64,000 nucleotides of DNA, taken from contig JACKMC010000001.1 of the NCBI GenBank assembly GCA_024235595.1, forward strand, positions 868,001 through 932,000. Reading direction: 5' to 3'. This stretch comes from Zoogloeaceae bacterium. Its GTDB lineage: Bacteria; Pseudomonadota; Gammaproteobacteria; Burkholderiales; Rhodocyclaceae. Below, one piece after another: positions 53,591 to 62,019 of the stretch. Within the stretch, counting starts at the first letter, position 1. Each line of letters opens with the position of its first letter. A program made the position numbers and the translations under genes. The notes beneath the pieces are model-generated. The model searched no databases and was not told the origin of the DNA. It saw nothing but the letters and a program-made list of their open reading frames with translations.

Positions 53591-55024
53591 TCAGTCGCGC
53601 TCGACCCAGAATCCGGCGTTCGTGATGCCAAGCTTTTCGGGGTCGAAGACGGGGTCCTTGCCGTCCTTCTTCTGCGCCTCGTAGTCCTTGAGCGCGATGA
53701 GGGCGGGTTTCTGGATGATGAGGATGGCGATGATGTTGAGCCAGGCCATGATGCCCACGCCCACGTCGCCGAGGTCCCAGGCGGCGCCGGCGGTGCGCAC
53801 CGAGCCGTAGGTCACCGCGCCCAGCAGGCCGATCTTGAGCACGAAGTAGAGCCACGGCCGATGCACCTTGCGGTTGATGTAGGCGATGTTGGTTTCGGCA
53901 ATGTAGTAATAGGCGACCATGGTCGTGAAGGCGAAGAAGAACAATGCCAAGGCCACGAAGGTCGAGCCGAAGCCGGGCAGCATGAACTCGACCGCCGCCT
54001 GGGTGTAGCCGGGGCCGGCGTCGATGCCGGGAAGGCCGCTCACGATCATCGCCCCGTCCGGACCCTGAACGTTGTACATGCCGGTGGTGAGCAACATGAA
54101 GGCGGTGGCCGAACACACGAAGAGGGTGTCGATATATACCGAGAAGGCCTGCACATAGCCCTGCTTGGCCGGGTGCGAGACCTCGGCCGCGGCCGCCGGG
54201 TGCGGCCCCGAGCCCTGGCCCGCCTCGTTCGAATAGACGCCCCGCTTGACGCCCCACTGCACGGCCATGCCGAGCACTGCGCCGAAGCCCGCCTCAAGGC
54301 CGAAGGCGCTCTTGAAGATGAGGGCGATCATCGACGGGAGCTGTTCGATGTTGAGGAACACGATCACCAGCGCCACCAGGATATAGGCGAGCGCCATGAA
54401 GGGCACCACGATCTCGGCGAACAGGGCGATGCGCTTGACGCCGCCGAAGATGATGAAGCCCAGCAGTATGACGATGCCGGCGGCGCTCACCGCAGGGGCG
54501 ATGCCCCAGGCGTTCTGCAATCCGGAGGCGATGCTGTTGGCCTGCACGCCGGGCAGCAGCAGGCCCATGGCGATCGCCGTCGACAGCGCGAATATCCATG
54601 CGTACCACTTCTGGCCCATGCACTTCTCGATGTAGTAGGCCGGACCACCGCGATACATCCCTTCGTCATCCCTTTCCTTGTAGATCTGGGCGAGGGTGGA
54701 TTCCACATAGGCGGTGGAAGCGCCGAGAAAGGCCACCATCCACATCCAGAACACGGCACCGGGACCGCCGAAGGTGATGGCGGTGGCCACCCCGGCGATG
54801 TTGCCGGTGCCGACCCGTCCCGACAGCGACATGGTGAGAGCCTGGAAGGACGAAACACCGGACGGCGAGGACTTGCCGGTAAAGGTGAGGCGGATCATCT
54901 CGCCGATGCCTCGGACCTGCATGAAGCGGGTGCGGACCGAGAAGTAGAGGCCGGCGCCCAGGCACAGGTAGATGAGTGCCGGGCTCCAGATGATCCCATT
55001 CAGGGTGCTGACGAATTCATTCAC
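53591..55024 (-). CDS. AGCS-family alanine/glycine:cation symporter
   Basis: Sodium- or proton-coupled amino-acid carrier of 477 residues. Typical motifs: FQALTMSLSGRVGTGNIAGVATAITFGGPGAVFWMW near the N terminus, then YSNEAGQGSGPHPAAA in the middle. It has about ten hydrophobic segments. The start is GTG (55024) with AAGGAG 8 bases before it; upstream frame is not homologous. A near-perfect sigma-54 promoter precedes it, suggesting nitrogen control. It is followed by its own terminator and then the asparaginase gene. Confidence 0.93.
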   Translation of the reverse strand: MNEFVSTLNGIIWSPALIYLCLGAGLYFSVRTRFMQVRGIGEMIRLTFTGKSSPSGVSSFQALTMSLSGRVGTGNIAGVATAITFGGPGAVFWMWMVAFLGASTAYVESTLAQIYKERDDEGMYRGGPAYYIEKCMGQKWYAWIFALSTAIAMGLLLPGVQANSIASGLQNAWGIAPAVSAAGIVILLGFIIFGGVKRIALFAEIVVPFMALAYILVALVIVFLNIEQLPSMIALIFKSAFGLEAGFGAVLGMAVQWGVKRGVYSNEAGQGSGPHPAAAAEVSHPAKQGYVQAFSVYIDTLFVCSATAFMLLTTGMYNVQGPDGAMIVSGLPGIDAGPGYTQAAVEFMLPGFGSTFVALALFFFAFTTMVAYYYIAETNIAYINRKVHRPWLYFVLKIGLLGAVTYGSVRTAGAAWDLGDVGVGIMAWLNIIAILIIQKPALIALKDYEAQKKDGKDPVFDPEKLGITNAGFWVERD

Positions 55025-55439
55025 TGCGCTTGCTCCTTGAGCGGGCGGCCGGCCGCCCGGTGTTTTCGATGGCCTGTCGAGGGGCAACGGATATCATCCG
55101 TGCATGCGGCGTTGCAGCAAAAGCTGTGCCAGGCACCGGTCAACCCAGAAAGCGGCGCATCCTATACGTATTCTGCGCATCGTTGAAGCACCGTGCCCAG
55201 CAAGGTGCCCGTTTCAGGCCTCGCAGGGCACCGCGATGGTGCGCTGCAGCGTTGCGCGAGGCTGTCGTGAAGAGGGCGACGAGCGCGAAGCCCCGGCGAG
55301 CCGGCGCAGTGGCGCCCCGTCGCGGATCGTCAGGGCGCTGGCGGTGAGCTCATCGGGCACACCCGGCCGTGCGTCGGGCGTGGATACACCGTTGGCTCGG
55401 GAACGTCCTCACGCCAGGCGCGTGCCGTCGCCGCCCCGC
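55025..55439. other. Intergenic region upstream of AGCS gene
   Basis: About 415 bases with no convincing gene. It holds the sigma-54 promoter (55116-55131) and, 57 bases further upstream, the inverted repeat GCACC-N11-GGTGC (55188-55208), an imperfect NtrC-like half-site pair. The remainder up to the Kef gene stop shows nothing else. Confidence 0.5.
55116..55131 (-). promoter_or_regulatory. Near-perfect sigma-54 promoter of the AGCS symporter gene
   Basis: On the - strand TGGCACAGCTTTTGCT: the -24 TGGCAC and the -12 TTGC both match the consensus, spacing is exact. The leader would be about 80 bases. Confidence 0.85.
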
Positions 55440-57182
55440 TCAGCCATGGCGGATCGCGGAGATGCGCCGCTCTCGCTCGTTTTCAAGAACGTGGAGCATG
55501 ACTTCTTCGTCGATGCCGATGCATTCGAGGGTGAGGCCCGCAAGCTGCAGGCTCGACTCGAGCGTCTCGGAAATCACCGCATCGGCGCCCGCGCGGCGCA
55601 GCGCCGCAGCGTGGTGCTCGTCGCGGGCGCGGGCGATGATGCGAACGGTCGGCGCCACCGCCCGTATACCCTCGACGGCGTGCATCGCAGCACGCGTCTG
55701 GTCCATCGTGAGCACCACCGCCGCCGCCTCCTCGAGATGCAGCCGGCGCAGCAGGTCGGGCCGGCTCGCGTCGCCGTAGAACACCGGTGCGCCAAGGTGG
55801 CGGCGACGTGCGACCAGCTTGGGGTCGTGCTCTACGGCGACGAACTGCACATGGTGCCGCGCGAGGATCTGGCCGATGGTCTCGCCCACCCGGCCATAGC
55901 CGGCGATGATCACGTGCCCCGACAGCGCCTCCGGCTGTGGCACCGCAGGCGGGTCGCCGCGCTGCCCGAGGCGATGGTCTAACCAGTCGCCCAGCATATT
56001 GCCGAGCTTCGCCGCCAGCGGGGTCAGCAGCATGCTGAATCCGACCACCAGCAGCATGAACTGGCCGGCCGCGGGATTGAGCAGCTTGAGGGTCATCGCC
56101 ACGCCGACCACGATGAAGGCGAACTCGCCGCCCTGCGAGAGCAGCACCGCGCCTTCTGTCGAGCGCCCCCAGGAGAGGCCCTGGGCGCGCAGGATCGCTA
56201 GCAGCAGGGCACCCTTGATGAACATCAGTCCGGCGACCGAGGCGGGTAGCCAGAAGGGCTCCCGGGCCAATTCGGAGAGGTCGATGCCCATCCCCACTGA
56301 CATGAAGAACAGGCCCATGAGCAGGCCCTTGAAGGGCTCGATGGTAATCTCCACCTCATGACGGAACTCGGTCTCGGCGATGATCAGTCCGGCGAGCATC
56401 GCCCCCATCGCCATCGACAGGCCGGCTGCCCAGGTGAGTGCCGCGACGCCCAGGCTGGAAAGCAGGGTGAGGGCCATGAAGCTGTCGGGCTGGCGGCTCG
56501 AGGCGAGATGGTGGAACACCGGTCGCACCAGCCGCCTGCCGATCAGGTAGATGGTGCCCACGGTGGCCACCGCCTTGAACACCGCGATACCCATCAGGGT
56601 GAAGAAACCGCTGTCGCCGGGCTGGCCCATGATGGTCACCAACACCAGCAGCGGCACCACCGCGAGATCCTGGAACAGCAGGATCGAGAAGGTCGCCTGG
56701 CCCATCGGCGTCCCGAGTTCGCGGCGCTGGCCGAGCAACTGCATCACCACCGCGGTGGAGGAGAACGCCAGCACCAGGCCCAGCACCACCGAGGATTCGA
56801 GAGTGTGGTCCCACGCCCAGGCGATGCCGCCGATGGTCAAGGCCGACAGCCCCACCTGCAAACTGCCGGCGCCGAACACCAGGCGGCGCATCGACCACAG
56901 CCGCTTCACCGACATCTCCAGGCCGATGGTGAACATCAGCGCGACCACGCCCAGCTCGGCGAAGGTCTCGACGTCCTCGGGGTTGCCGAAGGTCACCCAA
57001 TGCAGCCATGGATGCTGCTCGGCAACGCGTCCCAGCCCGAACGGGCCGATCAGGGTGCCGACCGCCAGGAAGCCGAGTACCGGATTGATGCGTACCCGCT
57101 GCAGCAGTGGAATCAGTACCCCGGCGAGGGTCAGGAAGAGGATGGTTTCGCGGAGGTAGGGCAGTGCGTGTGCTTCGGACAT
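55440..57182 (-). CDS. Kef-type monovalent cation:proton antiporter (CPA2)
   Basis: Inner-membrane K+ or Na+/H+ antiporter of 580 residues. About 12 helices (residues 1-390) include VGTLIGPFGLG and GLVLAFSSTAVVMQLL, the CPA2 core motifs. A cytoplasmic TrkA-N (RCK) domain with the NAD-binding motif IIAGYGRVGETIG begins near residue 414. The KefFG-type glutathione-adduct gating is not provable here. The ATG at 57182 is preferred because homology starts there. Confidence 0.92.
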   Translation of the reverse strand: MSEAHALPYLRETILFLTLAGVLIPLLQRVRINPVLGFLAVGTLIGPFGLGRVAEQHPWLHWVTFGNPEDVETFAELGVVALMFTIGLEMSVKRLWSMRRLVFGAGSLQVGLSALTIGGIAWAWDHTLESSVVLGLVLAFSSTAVVMQLLGQRRELGTPMGQATFSILLFQDLAVVPLLVLVTIMGQPGDSGFFTLMGIAVFKAVATVGTIYLIGRRLVRPVFHHLASSRQPDSFMALTLLSSLGVAALTWAAGLSMAMGAMLAGLIIAETEFRHEVEITIEPFKGLLMGLFFMSVGMGIDLSELAREPFWLPASVAGLMFIKGALLLAILRAQGLSWGRSTEGAVLLSQGGEFAFIVVGVAMTLKLLNPAAGQFMLLVVGFSMLLTPLAAKLGNMLGDWLDHRLGQRGDPPAVPQPEALSGHVIIAGYGRVGETIGQILARHHVQFVAVEHDPKLVARRRHLGAPVFYGDASRPDLLRRLHLEEAAAVVLTMDQTRAAMHAVEGIRAVAPTVRIIARARDEHHAAALRRAGADAVISETLESSLQLAGLTLECIGIDEEVMLHVLENERERRISAIRHG

Positions 57183-57606
57183 CGGCGCGTGGAATGGAGC
57201 GTAACGGGTGATTCTAGCCCGTATGTTCGGCCCGCCGCTTCGCAGTCTGTCGCTTGGTGCGGTCAGAGCCCTTTGGCGTGATGGATCGAGCGCCACGAAT
57301 CGTATATCCGAAGCTGCGCCAACGTGGGTCGTGTGTCGGCACCCCCCAGTCTTCCCGGGGGGCTGCGTTCATCGCGTACACGGACATTCCGTGCAAGGGA
57401 CCGAAACGGATGATCTGGTTACGGACGCTGGCGCTACGGGTCTTGATCGCCGCCGGCATGACCGGGTGCCGGCGGGGGGCGGACAGCCAACGCGTTGCGA
57501 GCAACGCGATTGCAGCCAGCCCTTGGAAGGGCAGGACGAGGCTGCAGGCAGGGGGCACCAAAAGGGCCCGCCTCGGCGGGTCCTTTTCACCGAAGCGAGC
57601 TGTTGC
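57183..57606. other. Intergenic region with unassigned small frame and hairpins
   Basis: About 420 bases. On the - strand an open frame (57214-57561) could encode about 115 residues, ending in a Lys/Arg-rich tail (KGSDRTKRQTAKRRAEHTG); its internal Met at about 57384 would give 57 residues. I find no ribosome site or family match. The region also contains CCCCCC/GGGGGG hairpin sequence near 57345-57365. It could be a small gene, an RNA or decayed sequence. Confidence 0.35.
57560..57587. terminator. Strong bidirectional terminator after PEP-CTERM gene 2
   Basis: AAAAGG-g-CCCGCC (57560-57572) pairs with GGCGGG-t-CCTTTT (57575-57587). The arms give A-run/T-run ends on both strands, 20 bases after the stop of PEP-CTERM gene 2. 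Confidence 0.88.
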
Positions 57607-58410
57607 TCAGGGCCGGCGGCGCAGCGAAGCGCCGGCCAGCAACGCCAGGGCGACCAGCGCCAAACTGCCCGGCTCGGGAATTTCCTGCTGCTGCGGCGGC
57701 GGGGGCGGCGGGGCGTCGCCGCCCGACTGGGCATCATGGGAAAATGGGGCAAAGTCATCTGCCGAAACAACCGTCGAGCAGGCCTCCTTGCCCCTGCAAG
57801 CCCGGACATCGGTATTGTAAAGGTCGAAGTGGATCGAATAGCCGTCGGCAAGGCCGCTCACGTCCACCGTGAAGGCAACCCAGTAAAGGGCATCTCCGTT
57901 AGGATCCTTGGCGCTAGTCGCGGGATTGTAGCCAAAGTCGACACCGGCGAGGCTTGCATTGTCCTGGACGTTCACCGGGCTGGCCTTGTTCGCCTCAAGG
58001 AACGTGAATCCGAACTCGCTGAAGTAGGTGGGGAAGATGCTGTGCGTCGGGAGATCGCCGTAAAGCGCTGCGTAGGTTGCGTCGAGCGGGGGCGTGCCGT
58101 AGTCCATGTCGGCAGTGACATCCACCGGGTTGCCGTTGAAGCTGAAAGAGCCGAGTGACGCAGCAGACGAGATGGCGGGTGATACCGCCGCGGAGACGTA
58201 ATAACTGGATGTGAAATCGGGGATGTCCTTGCCCGATTCGAGGAAGGCATAGAGCGTGAAGCTCTTGCCTGTGGAGTAGCTCGTTTCGTCGGAGCCCCCG
58301 ACGTAGACGCCGTCTTTGATTCCAAGTTGGAGCGTAGGCAGCGCATACGCTGACGTCGTCGCGATCATGACCGCGGCGGCCACAAGTGCCCTGATTTTGG
58401 GAAGTGCCAT
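57607..58410 (-). CDS. PEP-CTERM sorting-domain protein 2
   Basis: Exported 267-residue protein: signal peptide (LVAAAVMIATTSAYA), a beta-rich domain (LGIKDGVYVGGSDETSYST, FTVDVSGLADGYSIHFDLY) resembling choice-of-anchor modules, poly-Pro/Gln linker PPPPPPQQQ, and the sorting tail IPEPGSLALVALALLAGASLRRR. One Cys pair (CRGKEAC). A canonical sigma-54 site lies about 110 bases upstream and a strong terminator follows. Confidence 0.92.
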   Translation of the reverse strand: MALPKIRALVAAAVMIATTSAYALPTLQLGIKDGVYVGGSDETSYSTGKSFTLYAFLESGKDIPDFTSSYYVSAAVSPAISSAASLGSFSFNGNPVDVTADMDYGTPPLDATYAALYGDLPTHSIFPTYFSEFGFTFLEANKASPVNVQDNASLAGVDFGYNPATSAKDPNGDALYWVAFTVDVSGLADGYSIHFDLYNTDVRACRGKEACSTVVSADDFAPFSHDAQSGGDAPPPPPPQQQEIPEPGSLALVALALLAGASLRRRP

Positions 58411-58783
58411 GATGACTCTCCACTTTCAACAATGCTGGCCTGAAGCCGGTCTTCTCATCCAGATCCTGCGCAACTTGCTCGACAGGCGCAGTGTCTGACT
58501 GACCCAGGCTCCACAACGCAAGTTGTGTGCCTGGGCTTGTGCTTTCTTCCGTCAAATGGAATTAAAACAATGGCTTGTGGAATTATCTGCAGGCCTTGGC
58601 GCCGTCCGTTCGGTTGCACTGGAGAGGGTACTGTAAGTAATGTCGACAGCCGCCGCCGTGGATTTCCAGTTCTCGACCCCTGGTCCTGACAAGGTGAGGA
58701 CGGCATCAACGACGGGGCTTTCCCGGTGCGACGCAACTTCGACGCCAATCTGGCGCGTGTCTGGCGCAACGACGCCGCTTGGC
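58411..58783. other. Intergenic region between PEP-CTERM gene 2 and ftsH
   Basis: About 370 bases. It carries the sigma-54 promoter of PEP-CTERM gene 2. A protein-like open frame on the - strand runs from inside the ftsH end for about 80 codons without a good start codon; I do not call it. No RNA gene seen. Confidence 0.45.
58518..58531 (-). promoter_or_regulatory. Sigma-54 promoter of PEP-CTERM gene 2
   Basis: On the - strand GGCAC-ACAAC-TTGC: exact 10-base GG-to-GC spacing and full -12 TTGC; the preceding base is A instead of T. Leader of about 95 bases. Confidence 0.8.
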
Positions 58784-60622
58784 TCAGGCGTCTCGAACGA
58801 TGTCTTGGTTTGTCACGCGTGCGAGGATGCCCGCGAGCTCGGCCTCGTCGAGGGTTTCCTTTACCAGCAGGTCGCGGGCGGTGTCCTCGAGAATCTCGCG
58901 TCGTGTGGTCAGCAGCGCGACCGTGCGTTCGAATGCATCGGCAACGATCTCGCGCACCGCGCAGTCGATCTCGCGCGCGGTCTCTTCGGAGTAGTTGCGT
59001 TCGGCCGGCATGGCGCCGGGCTGGCCGAGAAAGCTCTGTCGTTCTTCCTCGTACACCACGTTGCCGAGTTTCTCGTGCATGCCGAAGCGCATCACGATGG
59101 AGCGCGCGATGCCGGTGACCTTCTGCAGGTCGTCGGAGGCGCCGGTCGAGACCTTGCCGAACACGATCTGCTCCGCGGCGCGTCCGCCCAGCAGCACCGC
59201 CATGCGATTTTCGAGTTCGTCGCGGGTCATCAGGAAGCGGTCTTCCGTTGGGCGCTGGATGGTGTAGCCCAGCGCGCCGACGCCGCGCGGGATGATGCTG
59301 ATCTTGTGTACGGTATCGCTGCCGGGCAGGCTCATGGCGACCAGCGCGTGGCCCATCTCGTGGTAGGCAACGACGGTGCGCTCGTGTTCGTTGAGCACCC
59401 GGTTCTTCTTCTCGAGGCCGGCGACGATGCGCTCGACCGCCACCGTGAAGTCTTCCACCGTGACCGCGTCGGCATTGCGGCGGGTGGCCACCAGTGCCGC
59501 CTCGTTGCAGAGGTTGGCGAGGTCCGCGCCCGAGAAGCCCGGCGTGAGCCCGGCAACCTTCTCGGCGTCGGTACCCGGCGCAAGGGTGATCTTCTTCATG
59601 TGCACTTCGAGGATCTGGATGCGGCCGTGCTTGTCGGGGCGGTCGACCAGCACCTGGCGGTCGAAGCGCCCGGCCCGCAGCAGCGCCGGGTCGAGCACTT
59701 CGGGGCGGTTGGTGGCGGCCAGCAGCACCAGGCCCGAGGAGGAGTCGAAGCCGTCGAGCTCGACCAGCAGCTGGTTGAGGGTCTGCTCCTTCTCGTCGTT
59801 GCCGCCCATGCCGCCGAAGGCGCCACGCGCACGGCCCATGGCGTCGAGCTCGTCGATGAAGATGATCGCCGGCGCCTTCTGGCGGGCCTGTTCGAAGAGG
59901 TCGCGCACCCGCGCGGCACCCACGCCGACGAACATCTCGACGAACTCCGAGCCGGAGATCGAGAAGAACGGCACCCCGGCCTCGCCCGCCACCGCCTTGG
60001 CAAGCAGGGTCTTGCCGGTGCCCGGCGGACCGATCAGCAGGATGCCCTTGGGCGAACGTCCGCCGAGGCGGCCATGGGAGGTCGGGTCCTTGAGGAAGCC
60101 GACCACTTCCTCGAGCTCGGCCTTGGCTTCGTCCACCCCGGCAACGTCGCTGAAATCCACGCCGGTTGCGGTCTCTACATAGACCTTGGCCTTGCTCTTG
60201 CCGATCGACATGAAGCCGCCCATGCCGCCCTGCTTGCCGGCCAGGCGCTTCATCGCGAACATCCAGATGCCGACGAAGATCACCGCCGGCAGCACCCAGC
60301 CGAGCAGGTCGCGCAGGAAGGTCGATTCGATCACCCCGGTGAATTTCACGTCGTACTGGCCGAGATCCTTGGCCAGCTCGGGATCCACCCGGGTGGTGAC
60401 GAACTTCTCGCGGCCGTCGGGCAGCGGGCTCTTGAGGGTCCCCTGGATGGTGTTGTCGGTGATGGCGATGTCCGCCACCTTGCCTTCCTTCACCATCTTC
60501 TGGAACTCGCTGTAGGGCAGGGGCTCGATCGAGCGCATCTGCACCCAGATGTCGTGGAGGGTGAACACCGCGAACATCGCGAAGATGAAGTACCAGATGC
60601 TGAACTGGGTTTTCTTTTCCAT
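58784..60622 (-). CDS. ftsH: Accessory ATP-dependent zinc metalloprotease FtsH
   Basis: Membrane-bound AAA+ protease of 612 residues. Two TM helices (about 8-28 and 107-127) flank a periplasmic domain; Walker A GPPGTGKT (198-205), Walker B IIFIDELDA, and the zinc site HEMGH (421-425). Housekeeping FtsH usually has HEAGH, so this is probably a second paralogue. The ATG at 60622 has AAAGG about 5 bases upstream. It is downstream of the MscS gene (51 bases) on the same strand, so the two may be co-transcribed. Confidence 0.92.
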   Translation of the reverse strand: MEKKTQFSIWYFIFAMFAVFTLHDIWVQMRSIEPLPYSEFQKMVKEGKVADIAITDNTIQGTLKSPLPDGREKFVTTRVDPELAKDLGQYDVKFTGVIESTFLRDLLGWVLPAVIFVGIWMFAMKRLAGKQGGMGGFMSIGKSKAKVYVETATGVDFSDVAGVDEAKAELEEVVGFLKDPTSHGRLGGRSPKGILLIGPPGTGKTLLAKAVAGEAGVPFFSISGSEFVEMFVGVGAARVRDLFEQARQKAPAIIFIDELDAMGRARGAFGGMGGNDEKEQTLNQLLVELDGFDSSSGLVLLAATNRPEVLDPALLRAGRFDRQVLVDRPDKHGRIQILEVHMKKITLAPGTDAEKVAGLTPGFSGADLANLCNEAALVATRRNADAVTVEDFTVAVERIVAGLEKKNRVLNEHERTVVAYHEMGHALVAMSLPGSDTVHKISIIPRGVGALGYTIQRPTEDRFLMTRDELENRMAVLLGGRAAEQIVFGKVSTGASDDLQKVTGIARSIVMRFGMHEKLGNVVYEEERQSFLGQPGAMPAERNYSEETAREIDCAVREIVADAFERTVALLTTRREILEDTARDLLVKETLDEAELAGILARVTNQDIVRDA

Positions 60623-60673
60623 TGCCTTTACCGGACGGTTATCGCCTATCACATGGGGGCGATCGCGTGCCGA

Positions 60674-61798
60674 TCAAGCCGTCTCGTCAGGGCCCTCGTC
60701 GGACTTGCGCGACGGTGCGCTGGCGATGTGCAGCGTCGAGGTCGGGAAGGCGATATCGGCACCGTGTCCGCGGATGATGTCGTAGACCTTGAGCAGCACG
60801 TCCTGCTTGATGCCATGGAATTTCACCCAGTCGGTGGTCTTGGTGAAGGTGTAGATGAAGAAGTCGAGCGACGACGCGCCGTAGGAATCGAAATTGACGA
60901 TCAGTGTGCGCTTCTTGTCCTCGATGTCCGGATGCGCGCGCAGCATCGCGACGACGTCGGTGATGATCTCGCGCATCTTGTCGGCGTCGTCGTAGCGGAT
61001 GCCGATGGTCTCCTTGATGCGGCGGTTGCGCATCCGCGATGGATTTTCGACCGAGATGCTCACGAAGGTGGCATTGGGCACATACAGCGGCCGCTGGTCG
61101 AAGGTGCGGATGCGCGTCATGCGCCAGCCGATCTCTTCCACCGTACCCTCGATCTCCTTGTCGGGCGAGCGCACCCACTCGCCCACCTTGAAGGGCCGGT
61201 CGAGATAGATCACCATCGCGCCGAAGAAATTGGCGAGCAGGTCCTTGGCGGCAAAGCCCACCGCGATGCCGCCGATGCCGCCAAAGGCCAGCACCCCCGA
61301 GATCGAGAAACCCAGCGTCTGCAGGCACACCAGCGCGGCGGTGATGATGGCCGAGGCGCGCAGCAGCTTGCCGACCGCCCGGGCGGTGGTCTCGTCGACC
61401 GGCTTGTCGGTGCGCACCGGGTCGGCAATGAGCTGCTCCATGCCATGCACCAGGCGCACCAGGAACCAGGTCAGCAGGAAGATCACCGCCACCCGTCGCG
61501 CCGGGTCGATGGCATCGAAGATGGCCGACTCCGAGTGCTCGCGGACGATGTCGAGCGCCCAGAACATGCCTACCGCCCACACCATGAGGCCGGCCGGCTT
61601 GCGCCCGGCCTCGAGCAAGGTGTCGTCCCAGCGGTTCTTGCTCGCCTCGAAGCGCTTTTCGAGCCGCCTGAAGAAACCCTTGAGTATGAAATTGACCAGC
61701 AGCGCGATGAAGATCACCACGAACACTTCGGCGATCCAGCCAAAGCCCGGCGGCAAGACCTCCAGCGATGCGATCGAGCTATCCATCCAGTCCTTCAA
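60674..61798 (-). CDS. MscS-family mechanosensitive ion channel
   Basis: Inner-membrane channel of 374 residues (YbdG/YnaI size). Five hydrophobic helices precede the pore-lining TM3 with GISGVLAFGGIGGIAVGFAAKDLL, then the MscS beta domain (YLDRPFKVGEW, PNATFVSISVENPSRMRNR). It releases solutes on hypo-osmotic shock. It lies just before the accessory ftsH, which might be part of an envelope-stress unit. Confidence 0.92.
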   Translation of the reverse strand: MKDWMDSSIASLEVLPPGFGWIAEVFVVIFIALLVNFILKGFFRRLEKRFEASKNRWDDTLLEAGRKPAGLMVWAVGMFWALDIVREHSESAIFDAIDPARRVAVIFLLTWFLVRLVHGMEQLIADPVRTDKPVDETTARAVGKLLRASAIITAALVCLQTLGFSISGVLAFGGIGGIAVGFAAKDLLANFFGAMVIYLDRPFKVGEWVRSPDKEIEGTVEEIGWRMTRIRTFDQRPLYVPNATFVSISVENPSRMRNRRIKETIGIRYDDADKMREIITDVVAMLRAHPDIEDKKRTLIVNFDSYGASSLDFFIYTFTKTTDWVKFHGIKQDVLLKVYDIIRGHGADIAFPTSTLHIASAPSRKSDEGPDETA

Positions 61799-62019
61799 GC
61801 GCAGGCCTCCACAAAACTGATTCGTTGCACCCGACGACGGCGGCCGACAGGCAGGTGGCGATTATACCGGCGCACAATCGAGGCTTCAGGCGTGATCGAC
61901 TTGGCACCGGCGCGACGCCTCGACGCTATCGTCGCCAAAGCCCAGCAAAAGTCACGGCAAGGGCGGCCCTGCCGGCACTAAAGTGCAGCCTCGCGATAGA
62001 CCGCCGGGCCGCACCGTCC

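Noticed and set aside
55104..55982. Long + strand frame crossing the Kef gene end
   Set aside because: It is antisense to the antiporter and its composition is of shadow type.
57345..57370. 6S RNA or tmRNA in the interval before PEP-CTERM gene 2
   Set aside because: No tmRNA tag or conserved ends and no 6S-like bubble structure could be seen.
58411..58783. A small gene on the - strand immediately after ftsH
   Set aside because: About 80 codons open but without a start codon or ribosome site.
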